A DNA stretch of 64,000 nucleotides from Microvirga flavescens (GTDB taxonomy: Bacteria > Pseudomonadota > Alphaproteobacteria > Rhizobiales > Beijerinckiaceae). A program made the position numbers and the translations under genes. Below are positions 19,796-29,895 of the stretch, piece by piece. The stretch covers positions 558,001-622,000 of the forward strand of contig NZ_QMKH01000001.1 of assembly GCF_003290125.1 (NCBI RefSeq). Reading direction: 5' to 3'. Positions within the stretch are counted from its first letter, which is position 1, and each line of letters begins with the position of its first letter. A model generated the notes under the pieces. That model was not told the DNA's origin. It worked only from the letters and a program-made list of their open reading frames with translations, and ran no database searches.

Positions 19796-19830
19796 CAAAA
19801 AGTCATGGCCGGGTATAACCCGGCCATGAC
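19796..19830 (-). terminator. Strong terminator between infB and rbfA
   Basis: GTCATGGCCGGGT-ATA-ACCCGGCCATGAC, a perfect 13-bp stem with a three-base loop, followed on the minus strand by TTTTTG. It lies 45 bases after the infB stop and 31 bases before rbfA, inside the conserved operon. Confidence 0.85.
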
Positions 19831-19874
19831 AGCAGATGTTTCAGGGCCTTGCGGATAAGGCCGAAGCGAAAGCC

Positions 19875-22781
19875 TTACAGCGTGCGCTTCACCTCTTCCA
19901 CGCGGTAGCACTCGATCTGATCGCCGACACGCATGTCCTGGTAGTTCTCGAAGGACATACCGCATTCCTGGCCCGCCGTGACTTCCTTGGCGTCGTCCTT
20001 GAAGCGCTTGAGCTGGGACAGCTTGCCTTCGTGGATGACCACGTTGTCGCGGATGAGGCGCACATGCGCGCCGCGCTGGACCACGCCGTCGAGGACGCGG
20101 CAGCCGGCGATCTTGCCGACCTTCGACACGTTGAACACTTCGAGGATCTGCGCTTCGCCGAGACGCTCTTCGCGCAGCGTCGGAGCGAGCAGGCCCGACA
20201 TCGCCGCCTTCACGTCATCCACGAGGTCGTAGATGATGTTGTAGTAGCGGATTTCGATGCCGGCACGCTCGGCGGCCTCGCGCGCTTCCTTATGGGCGCG
20301 CACGTTGAAGCCGAGGACAATGGCGCCTGAAGCTTCGGCCAGCGTGATGTCGGATTCGGAAATACCACCGACGCCCGCCTGAATGATGCGCGCCGAGACT
20401 TCCTCGTTGCCCACCTTCTCAAGAGCGCCGACGATGGCTTCCGCCGAACCTTGCACGTCCGCACGGACCACGAGCGGGAATTCCTTGCGGCCGGCTCCGG
20501 CCTTGAGGTCCTGCATCATGTCGGCGAGGGTGCGACCGGCCGAGCCCATGCGGGCGGCCTGGCGTTCGCGCTTCTGGCGCGTCCGGTATTCGGTGACTTC
20601 GCGGGCACGGGCCTCCGATTCCACCACCGCGACGCGGTCGCCCGCTTCCGGTGTGCCGTTGAAGCCCAGAACCTCGACCGGAACCGAGGGACCAGCCTCC
20701 TTCACGTTGGCGCCAAGGTCGTTGATGAGGGCGCGCACGCGGCCCCATTCGGCGCCGGCAACCACGATATCGCCCGTGCGCAGCGTACCGCGCTGGACGA
20801 GCACCGTGGCGACAGGGCCACGACCGCGATCGAGCTTCGCCTCGATGACCGTGCCTTCCGCCGAGCGCTCCGGATTGGCCTTGAGATCAAGGATTTCGGA
20901 TTGCAGGGTGAGACCTTCGAGCAGGGTGTCGAGACCCTGGCCGGTCTTGGCGGAGACTTCGAATTCGAGGGTTTCGCCACCCATCGATTCGACGACAATC
21001 GAATGCTGCAGCAATTCGGTGCGAACCCGCTGCGGATTGGCGTCAGGCTTGTCGACCTTGTTGATCGCGATGATCAGCGGCACGCCTGCGGCCTGCGCAT
21101 GGTTGATCGCCTCGATGGTCTGCGGCATGACGCCGTCATCGGCAGCGACAACCAGCACGACGATGTCCGTCACCTTCGCGCCGCGGGCGCGCATGGCGGT
21201 GAAGGCCGCGTGGCCGGGGGTGTCGATGAAGGTGATCTTGCCGCCGAGCGGCGAGGTCACCTGATAGGCGCCGATATGCTGCGTGATGCCGCCGGCTTCG
21301 CCGGAGACCACGTTGGTCTTGCGGATGGCGTCGAGGAGCGAGGTCTTACCGTGGTCGACGTGGCCCATGATGGTCACGACCGGCGGGCGGGCCGAGAGGT
21401 TCTCGTCCACATCCGGCGTGTCGAACAGGCCCTCTTCCACGTCCGATTCCGCGACACGCTTCACCGTGTGGCCGAGCTCTTCCGCGACGAGCTGCGCGGT
21501 ATCGGCATCGATCACGTCGGTGATCTTGTGCATCTGTCCCTGTTTCATCAGGAACTTGATCACGTCCACGGCGCGCTCCGACATGCGGTTGGCGAGCTCC
21601 TGGATGGTGATCGTTTCCGGAATCGTCACCTCGCGGGCGATCTTTTCCTTCTGCTCCACCTGGCGGTGGCCCATCAGACGCTGGTTGCGGCGACGGAAGG
21701 CTGCGAGCGAGCGTGTACGCTCTTCCTCACCCGAGGTCGCGGTGGACAACGTCAGGCGGCCGCGACGCTTTTCCTCACCGGGAGCCGCCTTCGGGGTTTT
21801 CGCCGGAACGACAGGCTTTGCGGGCGAACCAGGGCGACGAATTGTGCGCGGACCGTCCTCGTCATCGATCACGACGGAACGGGTGGCGACGGGCGGCGCG
21901 GTGCGCGTGTTGGGCTTGACGGCGGTCGGATCGGGGGCCGCAATCGGGGCCGGGCGCGCCATGTGGTTCAGGCTCGGCGGACGGCGTCCATCGGACGGCC
22001 GCGGGCCGCCGAAACCACCGCCCGAGCGGGCGGGGCGGTCACCTTGCGGCCTGTCGCCGTAAGAACGTTCGCCCTGCGGACGATCGCCAAAGGAACGCTC
22101 ACCACGGGGGCGATCACCAAAGGACCGCTCGCCATGAGGACGCTCACCATGAGGACGCTCGCCATGGGTGCGCTCACCCTGGCGGGCCGGCGCGGCCTCG
22201 CCCGACGGACGGGCGGCCTGCGGAGCGGACTCCTCGCCGAGACGGCGGCGGGCCTCGTCGGCGGCGCGGCGCTTGTGCTCGTCCTCGTGACGGCGGCGCT
22301 CGTCTTCCTCGCGCTTGCGGGCTTCGGCGGCCTCGCGCTCGCGAGCCTCCGTGGCCTCACGTTCGACGCGGCGTTTCGCCTCTTCCGCCTGCTGGTGTCG
22401 ATCCTCCTCCTCGCGGCGGCGGGCATCGGCCAACGCATGGGCGCGGGCGTCGCGCTCCTGATCGGACAGCGTGCGCAGAACCACGCCCGAGCGGGGCGCG
22501 TTCGAAGGCACGCCGCCACGTTGGGAGCGCTGGCCTTGCGGTGCGGGCTTGGAGATCGGGGCCGGGGCAGCCGGGGCCTGCGCCTGAGGCGCGGGCTTTT
22601 CTTCCCGCACCGGCGTTCCCGCAGCCACAGGGCGGCGCTTCACGGTCTCAACCACCACCGCCTTCGAGCGGCCGTGGGAGAAGCTCTGTCGCACCGTGCC
22701 CTGTTCGACAGGCCGCTTCAACGACAGCGTCTTGGGCGCCACGTGCAGCGTCTTGTCGCCTGGATTCTTCGTATCACTCAT
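19875..22781 (-). CDS. infB: Translation initiation factor IF-2
   Basis: GTPase that places initiator tRNA on the 30S subunit. 968 residues. The long N-terminus (about 1-360) is low complexity: a helical Ala/Glu/Arg stretch and a run of degenerate (G/S)ERPHGD units between about 200 and 245. The G domain begins with GHVDHGKTS near residue 472, then DTPGHAAF and NKVDKP; domains II-IV complete the protein. Its start overlaps the rnpM/ylxR stop by eight bases. Family II alphaproteobacterial IF2 proteins have similar long extensions. Confidence 0.97.
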   Translation of the reverse strand: MSDTKNPGDKTLHVAPKTLSLKRPVEQGTVRQSFSHGRSKAVVVETVKRRPVAAGTPVREEKPAPQAQAPAAPAPISKPAPQGQRSQRGGVPSNAPRSGVVLRTLSDQERDARAHALADARRREEEDRHQQAEEAKRRVEREATEAREREAAEARKREEDERRRHEDEHKRRAADEARRRLGEESAPQAARPSGEAAPARQGERTHGERPHGERPHGERSFGDRPRGERSFGDRPQGERSYGDRPQGDRPARSGGGFGGPRPSDGRRPPSLNHMARPAPIAAPDPTAVKPNTRTAPPVATRSVVIDDEDGPRTIRRPGSPAKPVVPAKTPKAAPGEEKRRGRLTLSTATSGEEERTRSLAAFRRRNQRLMGHRQVEQKEKIAREVTIPETITIQELANRMSERAVDVIKFLMKQGQMHKITDVIDADTAQLVAEELGHTVKRVAESDVEEGLFDTPDVDENLSARPPVVTIMGHVDHGKTSLLDAIRKTNVVSGEAGGITQHIGAYQVTSPLGGKITFIDTPGHAAFTAMRARGAKVTDIVVLVVAADDGVMPQTIEAINHAQAAGVPLIIAINKVDKPDANPQRVRTELLQHSIVVESMGGETLEFEVSAKTGQGLDTLLEGLTLQSEILDLKANPERSAEGTVIEAKLDRGRGPVATVLVQRGTLRTGDIVVAGAEWGRVRALINDLGANVKEAGPSVPVEVLGFNGTPEAGDRVAVVESEARAREVTEYRTRQKRERQAARMGSAGRTLADMMQDLKAGAGRKEFPLVVRADVQGSAEAIVGALEKVGNEEVSARIIQAGVGGISESDITLAEASGAIVLGFNVRAHKEAREAAERAGIEIRYYNIIYDLVDDVKAAMSGLLAPTLREERLGEAQILEVFNVSKVGKIAGCRVLDGVVQRGAHVRLIRDNVVIHEGKLSQLKRFKDDAKEVTAGQECGMSFENYQDMRVGDQIECYRVEEVKRTL

Positions 22782-23448
22782 TCCGCTCAGATCCTGAGGG
22801 TTCCAATATCGTGTGTGCGCCGGCCCCCTCGGGGAGGTCGGCTTGATCAGCTTCGGTGCCGCAATAGGAGCGGTAACGATGCCAGCGGTTCAGAAAGCCG
22901 TCGCTTCCAGCGCCCGCGACGAGGGCAGCATGTATCACATGTGACCGGCCTAATGCCAAATCCAATTCGTCGTTGGACAGCTCTTGGACGACCGGAAAGC
23001 TTGATATTGCCTCACCGAGGCGTTTTCGCAACTGGTTTGCGAGCTTTCGCCGCCCGTCTTCCGCCGCCTCTGCGGCATGAATGAGAGCAACGAATGGCTT
23101 TTCGAGGATGGCTGATTCGATTTTCGTGAACCCGGTCACCACATTACCGGCCTTGTTGGCCAAGGACAAGCTCTGGCGCAGATCCTGCCTGAGGGTCTGT
23201 TCGATGTCCTCGGCGAGGGCCGGCGGCGTTTTGACCTCGGCTTTGAAGGCGCGGGCGAAAAGGCGGCGCTTGATCGCCTCCCTCACATGCCCGGCGGTCG
23301 CCGTCACCCAGACACCGCGTCCCGGCAGTTTGCACCGCAGATCGGCGACGACCTGCCCCTCCGGTCCGAGGACGAACCGGATCAGGTCCGACGGATGCCG
23401 AACCTCGCGGGTAACGATGCAGGTGCGCTCCGGTTCATGCCGCGGCAC
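22774..23448 (-). CDS. RNA-binding protein RnpM/YlxR (DUF448) fused to an L7Ae-like domain
   Basis: 224 residues. The N-terminal YlxR domain ([20 protein letters not shown] and LPGRGVWV, residues 7-48) binds RNA; Gram-positive YlxR is reported to modulate RNase P. Residues about 95-180 ([16 protein letters not shown]...) resemble a ribosomal L7Ae/L30e-type domain, the usual alphaproteobacterial architecture. GTG start at 23448 with GAGGA eight bases upstream. Lies between nusA and infB, as widely conserved, and overlaps the start of infB. Confidence 0.9.
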   Translation of the reverse strand: MPRHEPERTCIVTREVRHPSDLIRFVLGPEGQVVADLRCKLPGRGVWVTATAGHVREAIKRRLFARAFKAEVKTPPALAEDIEQTLRQDLRQSLSLANKAGNVVTGFTKIESAILEKPFVALIHAAEAAEDGRRKLANQLRKRLGEAISSFPVVQELSNDELDLALGRSHVIHAALVAGAGSDGFLNRWHRYRSYCGTEADQADLPEGAGAHTILEPSGSERNE

Positions 23449-23464
23449 GGGTCAGGTCCTCGCT

Positions 23465-23567
23465 TAGAGCAAAATTCGATCATGCTGAATCGGAATTTTG
23501 CTCTAACTCTTTGATTGAACGCATTTTCTTCACGAAAAGTGGTGTCCACTTTTCTTGAAAATGCTCT
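23465..23567. repeat. 103-bp two-hairpin repeat, family E copy 1
   Basis: First hairpin: AGAGCAAAATTC/GAATTTTGCTCT with a GATCATGCTGAATCG loop. Second hairpin: GCATTTTC...GAAAATGC enclosing AAAAGTGG-TGT-CCACTTTT. Between them is an unpaired CTTTGATTGAAC linker. An inverted copy at 39021-39123 differs at only three positions by my alignment. It separates nusA from rnpM inside the operon. Confidence 0.9.
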
Positions 23568-23644
23568 CGTCATCGCTGTTCAGAGCGTGGCGATGCCGGC
23601 GATTGCCGGCACACCCGTTCCAAAGCCTGTTTCAGCCGTCATTT

Positions 23645-25246
23645 TCACGAAGACTGGTCCTCGGTTTCTTCGGCCTCTTCCGCGGCCTCGACCGGAGCCT
23701 CGATCCAGCCCGCCTTGACGCGGGCGTCCATGATCATGGCCTCCGCATCGGCGCGGGAAAGGTCGAAGCCGTCGAGAGCGCCCTTGTGGCGAACCGCCTC
23801 GGCGCCGCGACCTTCGGTCCAGCCCGCCAGATCGTCGGTGGCGCAGCCGGCGAGGTCCTCGATCGTCTTGATGTCGTTCTCGCCGAAGGCGACGAGCATC
23901 GCGGTGGTGACGCCGTCGATCTCCTTCAACTCGTCCGCGACGCCGAGTTCCGTGCGGCGCGCTTCGTGCTCCGCCTCGACGCGGGCGAGATATTCCTGGG
24001 CGCGGCTCTGGATCTCGTTCGCGGTATCCTCGTCGAAGCCTTCGATGGTGGAAAGCTCCGGCAGGTCCACGTAGGCGATTTCCTCGACCGAGCGGAAACC
24101 TTCCGCCGCGAGAAGCTGGCCCACGACCTCGTCCACGTCGAGCGCGTTCATGAACAGCTCGGAACGCTCGGCGAATTCCTTCTGACGACGCTCGGATTCC
24201 TCGGCCTCGGTCAGGATGTCGATATCCCAGCCGGTGAGCTGCGAGGCGAGACGCACGTTCTGGCCGCGGCGGCCGATGGCGAGGGAGAGCTGATCGTCGG
24301 GAACGACGACCTCGATGCGGTCCGCTTCCTCATCGAGCACGACCTTGACGACTTCCGCCGGCTGCAGTGCGTTGACGATGAAGGTCGCCTGGTCAACGGA
24401 CCACGGAATGATGTCGATCTTCTCGCCCTGCAACTCGCCGACGACGGCCTGCACGCGCGAGCCGCGCATACCGACGCAGGCGCCGACCGGATCGATGGAC
24501 GAATCGCGCGATGTCACGGCGATCTTGGCGCGCGAGCCCGGATCGCGGGCGACGGCCTGGATCGCGACGATACCGTCATAGATCTCCGGCACTTCCTGCG
24601 CGAAGAGCTTGGCCATGAACTGCGGATGCGTGCGCGACAGGAAGATCTGCGGGCCGCGCGTTTCACGGCGCACATCGAAGAGATAAGCGCGGATGCGGTC
24701 GCCGGGGCGGAACGTCTCGCGCGGAATCAGTTCGTCGCGGCGGATGATCGCCTCGCCACGGCCGAGATCGACGATCACGTTGCCGTATTCGACGCGCTTG
24801 ACGGCGCCATTCACGACCTCGCCGATGCGATCCTTGTATTCCTGATACTGACGGTCGCGCTCGGCGTCGCGCACCTTCTGCACGATCACCTGCTTCGCCG
24901 ACTGGGCGGCGATGCGGCCGAAGTCGAAGGGCGGCAGTGTCTCGGAGATCGCATCGCCAACCTGCGCGGCGGGGTTGCGCTTGCGCGCTTCCGTCAGCGT
25001 GATTTCGCGCGAGTCGTTCTCGAAGGCGGCATCGTCCACCACGAGCAGGTGGCGCGACAGGCGCAGCTCACCGGTCTTCGGGCTGATCTCGGCATGGATG
25101 TCGGTTTCCGCGCCGTAGCGCGAGCGTGCAGCCTTGGCGATGGCATCCGCCATCGCATCGAGCACGATCTGCTTGTCGATCACCTTCTCGCGCGCGACCG
25201 CATCGGCGATCTGCAAGAGTTCAAGCCTGTTGGCACTGATAGCCAT
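23645..25246 (-). CDS. nusA: Transcription termination/antitermination factor NusA
   Basis: 533 residues: N-terminal RNAP-binding domain, S1 domain (about 130-200), KH1 and KH2 (IDPVGACVGMRGSRVQ and LSLAIGRRGQNVRLA), and two C-terminal acidic/HhH repeats, the arrangement of proteobacterial NusA. Second gene of the minus-strand operon after rimP; the gap to rimP carries a family A repeat. Confidence 0.97.
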   Translation of the reverse strand: MAISANRLELLQIADAVAREKVIDKQIVLDAMADAIAKAARSRYGAETDIHAEISPKTGELRLSRHLLVVDDAAFENDSREITLTEARKRNPAAQVGDAISETLPPFDFGRIAAQSAKQVIVQKVRDAERDRQYQEYKDRIGEVVNGAVKRVEYGNVIVDLGRGEAIIRRDELIPRETFRPGDRIRAYLFDVRRETRGPQIFLSRTHPQFMAKLFAQEVPEIYDGIVAIQAVARDPGSRAKIAVTSRDSSIDPVGACVGMRGSRVQAVVGELQGEKIDIIPWSVDQATFIVNALQPAEVVKVVLDEEADRIEVVVPDDQLSLAIGRRGQNVRLASQLTGWDIDILTEAEESERRQKEFAERSELFMNALDVDEVVGQLLAAEGFRSVEEIAYVDLPELSTIEGFDEDTANEIQSRAQEYLARVEAEHEARRTELGVADELKEIDGVTTAMLVAFGENDIKTIEDLAGCATDDLAGWTEGRGAEAVRHKGALDGFDLSRADAEAMIMDARVKAGWIEAPVEAAEEAEETEDQSS

Positions 25247-25266
25247 CGACGTTACTCCTTCCTAGA

Positions 25267-25311
25267 GCATGATCAGAACAAGTGGGAACCGGTTGGTCGC
25301 CCGGATCATGC
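25267..25311. repeat. 45-bp palindromic repeat, family A copy 4
   Basis: GCATGATC...GATCATGC with AACAAGTGGGAACCGGTTGGTC inside. It lies between rimP and nusA and continues into a second AGGTTGA.../TCAACCT hairpin up to 25372, the same two-part layout as the copy at 48351. Confidence 0.85.
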
Positions 25312-25365
25312 GGCAAATAAATGAATCCAGAGGTTGAGCATGTCTCTTTGAAAGATGATCAACCT

Positions 25366-26004
25366 CTAGGGTTTCCTGCTGTGCGGGCCGCGCGGCTTCT
25401 CGGCGGGTTCCGTTTCAATCTCGACGTCATCTTCGATCTCGACGTCATCGCCATCGGCGACCGGAGCGGTGCCGCGACGAAGGGATTCACGCACCAGTTC
25501 GTCCGTCAGGACGAGCCGGGCTTCGCCGATGCCCGACAGGGGAAGGCGCACCATGCGCTCCTCGCCCTCCTTCACATCCGGCAATTCGACCAGGGCCTCA
25601 TCGCCTTCCACGCCGCGGATGAAACCGCGAAAGCGCTTGCGGCCCTCCAGGGGCACGGCCATCTCGATCTTCGCGTCGTGGCCGCTCCAGCGCACGAAAT
25701 CTCCAGGGCGCACGAGAGGGCGGTCGATCCCCGGCGAAGAGACTTCGAGGTAATAGGCCTGCGAGATCGGGTCCTCCAGGTCGAGCACGGGCGAGATGGC
25801 CTTCGAGACCGTCTCGCAATCGTCCACCGACATGGTGCCGTCGGGGCGCTCGGCCATGATCTGGACCGTGCAGCCGTTGGTCGACGAAATCTTGATGCGC
25901 ACGAGGCGAAAGCCGAGATCCTCGATCACGGGCTCGAGGATGGCCGCGACCCGCGCCGCCACGCCGGATTCGACGATCAATCGCTTTTCGAGTTCGTTCG
26001 ACAT
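25366..26004 (-). CDS. rimP: Ribosome maturation factor RimP
   Basis: 30S assembly factor. 212 residues from the ATG at 26004 ([14 protein letters not shown]); the upstream start at 26094 overlaps a terminator hairpin and is rejected. Characteristic [19 protein letters not shown] lies near residue 115; the C-terminus adds an acidic extension ([12 protein letters not shown]). First gene of the rimP-nusA-rnpM-infB-rbfA-truB series. Confidence 0.94.
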   Translation of the reverse strand: MSNELEKRLIVESGVAARVAAILEPVIEDLGFRLVRIKISSTNGCTVQIMAERPDGTMSVDDCETVSKAISPVLDLEDPISQAYYLEVSSPGIDRPLVRPGDFVRWSGHDAKIEMAVPLEGRKRFRGFIRGVEGDEALVELPDVKEGEERMVRLPLSGIGEARLVLTDELVRESLRRGTAPVADGDDVEIEDDVEIETEPAEKPRGPHSRKP

Positions 26005-26039
26005 CTCTCTCCACGCGCCCTTTTCGGGCCATTCGGGCA

Positions 26040-26073
26040 ATAAAAAAGAGCGGACCCGGCGGGGCCCACTCTG
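26040..26073 (-). terminator. Strong terminator just upstream of rimP
   Basis: On the minus strand an 11-bp stem (two G-U pairs) with a CGCC tetraloop spans 26072-26047 and is followed by TTTTTTATT. It ends the metalloprotease transcript about 95 bases after that gene, or acts as an attenuator 37 bases before rimP. Confidence 0.82.
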
Positions 26074-26166
26074 ACCAGCAGCATGACGCTGCAACCAGAA
26101 CTGACAGGCACAAAATAGCGATGTGGCCCCTCAAATGCAAGCATTGTCGCGTAAGGAGCCGGAAAT

Positions 26167-27825
26167 TCAGTAAATGTAGAAGTCCTTCTCGCTCACCTTG
26201 GCCTTGTTGGCGAGGATCGCGAACAGGATCGGGGCCGCGCTGCCGGAGCCGTCGGCATCGTAATAGAGTGCGCCGGCCTTCTGGTTGTAGATGATCCGGT
26301 CCGAGGGGTCGTGCGCCTTCGCGCCGGTCCAGAATGCATCCGCTGAGAGAGGCCCGGCCGGGAGCTTCCTGAAGATGTCCTGGTCGAGCTTGATGGTGTC
26401 GTCCCTTGCGCTGAAATCCGTGATGGTGTCGACGTTGGAGCGCGACCTGTCGATCTTCGTGCCAAAGCGGAAGATGTCTTCTCCCTTGCCGCCGGTCAGG
26501 GTGTCGCTGCCAAGTCCGCCCTTGATGGCATTGGCCGCGCCGTTGCCTTTCAGGAGAAGACCGGGCGTGCCCGACCCGCTCAGGTTCTCGAGCCCCCGCG
26601 CGAGGGTGTAGTTCGTCGAGGCTGTCACCCGGTCGATGCCCGATTTGTCGATGATGACGTCTCGTGGATCGCTCACGATATAGGAGTCGTTGCCGGACCC
26701 GCCTTCGAGCGTGTCGATGCCGGTGCCGCCATAAAGCGTGTCGTTCCCGGCATTGCCGTAGAGATGATTGTTGGCGCTGTTCCCCCACAGCCGGTCGTCG
26801 CCTGCGCCGCCCCTGGCGTTCTCGATCAGGGAACGGGGATCGCCTTCGTATTGAAGGGCGTTGTAGACGCTGCCCGCCGCGATGGCGTTGTAGTCGAGCA
26901 GGGCGAGTTGGTCCCAGTTGAGGACGGACGAACCGCTGGGCGCAAGATCGATCTGCACGCCCGTCGCGTAGTTGGAGAGATCGTAGGTATCGATGCCGCC
27001 GCCATCCCAGATGGTCTCGAAGACGCGGTTGGCCTGTTCGCCGCGCGCGGTCGGGTTGCCGGGGTTGCCCTGCCCCTGTCCGTTCACGAAGGCCTCGCCG
27101 GTATAAGGGTCCCAGCGATAGGTCGTGTTGGAGCTGCGGAAATCGAAGTTCGCGCCGTAAAGATACTGCAGCGCGGCGATGTCGCCGGGCATGTAGGTCT
27201 GCGGCAGCCCGTAAAGCTCGTTGGTGTAGCCTCCCGCCGTGCTGCCCACGTATGAGTGGTAGCTCATCACGGTGTATTCGAGGCTGTCCAGCGCGGCGGG
27301 CAGCATGGGAAGCTCGCCCTCCCCCGTGTCGTGCGGATGCTTGAGGCCGAGTGCGTGGCCGAGTTCGTGGATTGCCGTCTGAAAGCCCCAGGTGCCGACG
27401 GCGGCGGCATTGAAGCTCGTGCTCTTGCCGAACCAGATATCCCCCGCGATGGTGCCCGCGCCGGCGACCGGATAATAGGCTTGGGCCGTCCTCGCCTCGG
27501 ACGACGAGCCGATGGCGATATCCGCCCAGTTGGTCGTCATGTTGCTTTCGAGGAACGTGAGCTTGGTGAAACCGACGATCGGCGTCAGCGTCATTTTCGC
27601 GCCGCCGGGATACGGGCTGTCGCCGAAGATGATGGAGCGGAACGCCTGCTGCATCGAGGGCGAGACGGGGCTGAAATTATTGGTGGGCTCGGATCCGTAA
27701 TTCGCCCCATAGGAAGCCGCATTCGCCGAAAAGCCGAAGCTGATCGTGTTGGCCCATTGGTAACCGGACAAAAGTCCGTCGATACTCTGAATTCCGCTCG
27801 TCTGACTCGTTTCGGCCGTTGCCAT
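26167..27825 (-). CDS. Serralysin-like M10 metalloprotease with RTX repeats
   Basis: 552-residue secreted zinc protease. HELGHALGLKH at residues 153-163 gives the three zinc ligands and catalytic Glu154; the Met-turn VMSYHSY follows at 186-192. From about residue 335 there are calcium-binding RTX nonapeptides (GGAGDDRLWG, GNAGNDTLYG, GGTGIDTLEG, GGSGNDSY) and again near 435-450. No N-terminal signal peptide is present, so export by a type I system via the C-terminus is expected, though no T1SS genes are nearby. Divided from rimP by a terminator. Confidence 0.9.
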   Translation of the reverse strand: MATAETSQTSGIQSIDGLLSGYQWANTISFGFSANAASYGANYGSEPTNNFSPVSPSMQQAFRSIIFGDSPYPGGAKMTLTPIVGFTKLTFLESNMTTNWADIAIGSSSEARTAQAYYPVAGAGTIAGDIWFGKSTSFNAAAVGTWGFQTAIHELGHALGLKHPHDTGEGELPMLPAALDSLEYTVMSYHSYVGSTAGGYTNELYGLPQTYMPGDIAALQYLYGANFDFRSSNTTYRWDPYTGEAFVNGQGQGNPGNPTARGEQANRVFETIWDGGGIDTYDLSNYATGVQIDLAPSGSSVLNWDQLALLDYNAIAAGSVYNALQYEGDPRSLIENARGGAGDDRLWGNSANNHLYGNAGNDTLYGGTGIDTLEGGSGNDSYIVSDPRDVIIDKSGIDRVTASTNYTLARGLENLSGSGTPGLLLKGNGAANAIKGGLGSDTLTGGKGEDIFRFGTKIDRSRSNVDTITDFSARDDTIKLDQDIFRKLPAGPLSADAFWTGAKAHDPSDRIIYNQKAGALYYDADGSGSAAPILFAILANKAKVSEKDFYIY

Positions 27826-27926
27826 GCGCGTTCCCGATCACAACGCATCCACGCAGCCACCTTCTCAGGGGTGCCTTGCGTGAAGCCTGCGTCAACGCAT
27901 GACGTTACGTAATGTTCAGGAATTAA

Positions 27927-28607
27927 TCAGACGCGCAAAAGAGTTAAGTACGAAGGGATACGTCCTTCGCGCTTCGCCTTGGCCTCATAACGCGTTCCGG
28001 GCCAGCCCTCGTAAGGGGTTCGCCAATCGTCCGCGCGCTCCGCCGTCCAGCGGAACTGCGGGGAGCGCATCGCCCGGGCGAGAACCCAGCCGATATAGTC
28101 GTCGATGTCGCTGGCAAAGCGCAGCTCGCCGCCCTTGCGCAGAACGCGGGCGAGCAGGGTCAGGGTTTCATCGGAGACGAGGCGGCGCTTGCGCTGCCGG
28201 CGCTTGGGCCAGGGATCGGGATAGAGGATGTAGATCCGGTCGAAGCAGGCGTCCGGCAGGTGGGGCAGAAGATCCGTCACGTCGTCGTCCCAGACGCGGA
28301 CATTCTTCAAATCATCCCGCTCCACGGTAGCGAGAAGCTTCGCCATGCCGTTCACGAAAGGCTCGCAGCCGATGAAATTGACGTCGGGGTGGGCCTTGGC
28401 CTGCGCAGCGAGATGCTCGCCGCCGCCAAAACCGATTTCGAGCCACGTCTCGCGGCCCGCTTTCGGGAAAAGGCTGGAAAAGGGTGCTTCCGGCGTCACG
28501 CGCAACGCCGGAAGCAGATTTTTCATCAGGTCGTCCTGGCCGGAGCGCAGCTTCTTGCCTTTCCGGCGGCCGAAGAAGGCGCCGGTCTGTTCGGAGGCTG
28601 CGCTCAT
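27927..28607 (-). CDS. trmB: tRNA (guanine-N7-)-methyltransferase
   Basis: Methylates G46 in the variable loop of tRNAs with SAM. 226 residues; SAM-binding LEIGFGGGEH, the FIGCEPF strand, and the tRNA/catalytic segment ILYPDPWPKRRQRKRRLV are all present. It starts six bases after metK, which makes its cofactor; this pairing is conserved in rhizobia. An ACGTTACGTAAT-type dyad (27905-27912) lies between it and the metalloprotease. Confidence 0.96.
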   Translation of the reverse strand: MSAASEQTGAFFGRRKGKKLRSGQDDLMKNLLPALRVTPEAPFSSLFPKAGRETWLEIGFGGGEHLAAQAKAHPDVNFIGCEPFVNGMAKLLATVERDDLKNVRVWDDDVTDLLPHLPDACFDRIYILYPDPWPKRRQRKRRLVSDETLTLLARVLRKGGELRFASDIDDYIGWVLARAMRSPQFRWTAERADDWRTPYEGWPGTRYEAKAKREGRIPSYLTLLRV

Positions 28608-28613
28608 CGCAGG

Positions 28614-29792
28614 TTACGCCAGCGCCGACTTGAGGGTGTCGACGAGATCGGTGCGCTCCCACGAGAAGCCGCCGTCGGCTTCCGGCGCGCGGCCGAAATG
28701 GCCATAGGCGGCGGTGCGGGCGTAGATCGGCTTGTTGAGCGACAGATGGGTGCGGATGCCGCGCGGCGACAGGTCCATCGCCTCCATCAGGATCGCCTCG
28801 AGCTTGCCCTCGTCGACCTTACCGGTGCCATGCAGGTCGGCGTAGATCGAGAGCGGCTTCGCCACGCCGATGGCGTAGGAGAGCTGCAGGGTGCAGCGGT
28901 CGGCAAGACCGGCCGCGACCACGTTCTTGGCGAGGTAGCGGGCGGCATAGGCCGCCGAACGGTCCACCTTCGTCGGGTCCTTGCCGGAGAACGCGCCGCC
29001 GCCGTGCGGGGCCGCGCCGCCATAGGTGTCGACGATGATCTTGCGCCCGGTGAGGCCGCAATCGCCGTCCGGTCCGCCGATCACGAACTTGCCCGTGGGG
29101 TTCACGTGCCAGACAGTCTTGTCGGAAACCCAGCCAGCGGGGAGGGTCTTGCGGATATAGGGCTCGACGATGGCGCGCACGTCATCGGAGGAGAGGTTCT
29201 CGTCGAGGTGCTGGGTGGACAGAACGATCTGCTCGGCGGCGACCGGCTTGCCGTTCTCGTAGCGCACGGTGACCTGGCTCTTGGCGTCCGGGCCGAGAAG
29301 GGCGGCGCCGTTTTCCTTGGCCTTGCGGGCGATGGTCAGGTTCTGGAGGATCTTGTGGGCGTAGTAGATCGGTGCCGGCATGAGATCCGGCGTCTCGTTG
29401 CAGGCGTAGCCGAACATGATGCCCTGGTCGCCAGCGCCTTCATCCTTGTTGCCGGCCGCGTCGACGCCCTGGGCGATGTCGGCGGACTGGGCATGCAGGT
29501 GCACGGCGATGTCGGCGGTCTTCCAGTGGAAGCCGTCCTGCTCGTAGCCGATGTCCTTGATGGCGGCGCGGGTCAGCTCGACGATCTTGTCGTGCGTGAT
29601 CGAGGAGGGGCCGCGCACTTCGCCCGCGATGACGACGCGGTTCGTGGTCGCCAGCGTTTCGCAGGCGACGCGCGCCTCAGGCAGGGCCGCCAGATAGGCG
29701 TCCACGACGGTGTCGGAAATGCGGTCGCAAACCTTGTCCGGGTGTCCCTCGGAAACGGATTCGCTCGTGAAAAGATAGCTCGAACGACGCAC
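28614..29792 (-). CDS. metK: S-adenosylmethionine synthetase
   Basis: Makes SAM from methionine and ATP. The GTG at 29792 is preferred because AAGGA lies eight bases upstream; a TTG at 29798 has only three bases of spacing. The 392-residue protein has [10 protein letters not shown] (His17, Asp19), the [13 protein letters not shown] loop and the [16 protein letters not shown] segment. It follows praR; no SAM riboswitch is recognisable in the upstream gap. Confidence 0.95.
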   Translation of the reverse strand: MRRSSYLFTSESVSEGHPDKVCDRISDTVVDAYLAALPEARVACETLATTNRVVIAGEVRGPSSITHDKIVELTRAAIKDIGYEQDGFHWKTADIAVHLHAQSADIAQGVDAAGNKDEGAGDQGIMFGYACNETPDLMPAPIYYAHKILQNLTIARKAKENGAALLGPDAKSQVTVRYENGKPVAAEQIVLSTQHLDENLSSDDVRAIVEPYIRKTLPAGWVSDKTVWHVNPTGKFVIGGPDGDCGLTGRKIIVDTYGGAAPHGGGAFSGKDPTKVDRSAAYAARYLAKNVVAAGLADRCTLQLSYAIGVAKPLSIYADLHGTGKVDEGKLEAILMEAMDLSPRGIRTHLSLNKPIYARTAAYGHFGRAPEADGGFSWERTDLVDTLKSALA

Positions 29793-29895
29793 GATCAATG
29801 TCCTTGATTGTTGAGGCGCGCCATTCAGCGCGGCAGGAACGAACGCTCTTGCCGCATATGACCGGAAACGTCAAGAATTTCGCCGAACTTGTTCG

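Noticed and set aside
22040-22190. Regular DNA repeats resembling a CRISPR array
   Set aside because: The units are in frame, without spacers, and encode the IF-2 N-terminal repeats.
20451-23084. Open reading frame of 877 codons on the plus strand opposite infB
   Set aside because: GC-rich codon bias of infB leaves the antisense frame open; composition is His/Arg/Asp-rich with no family resemblance.
23555-25324. 589-codon plus-strand frame opposite nusA
   Set aside because: Shadow frame; it starts inside a repeat element.
28260-29807. 515-codon plus-strand frame opposite metK/trmB
   Set aside because: Spans two real genes antisense and shows no domain.
29793-29895. Possible SAM riboswitch before metK
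   Set aside because: I could not find the conserved pseudoknot blocks of SAM-II or other SAM classes; only a weak TTGACG box is visible.
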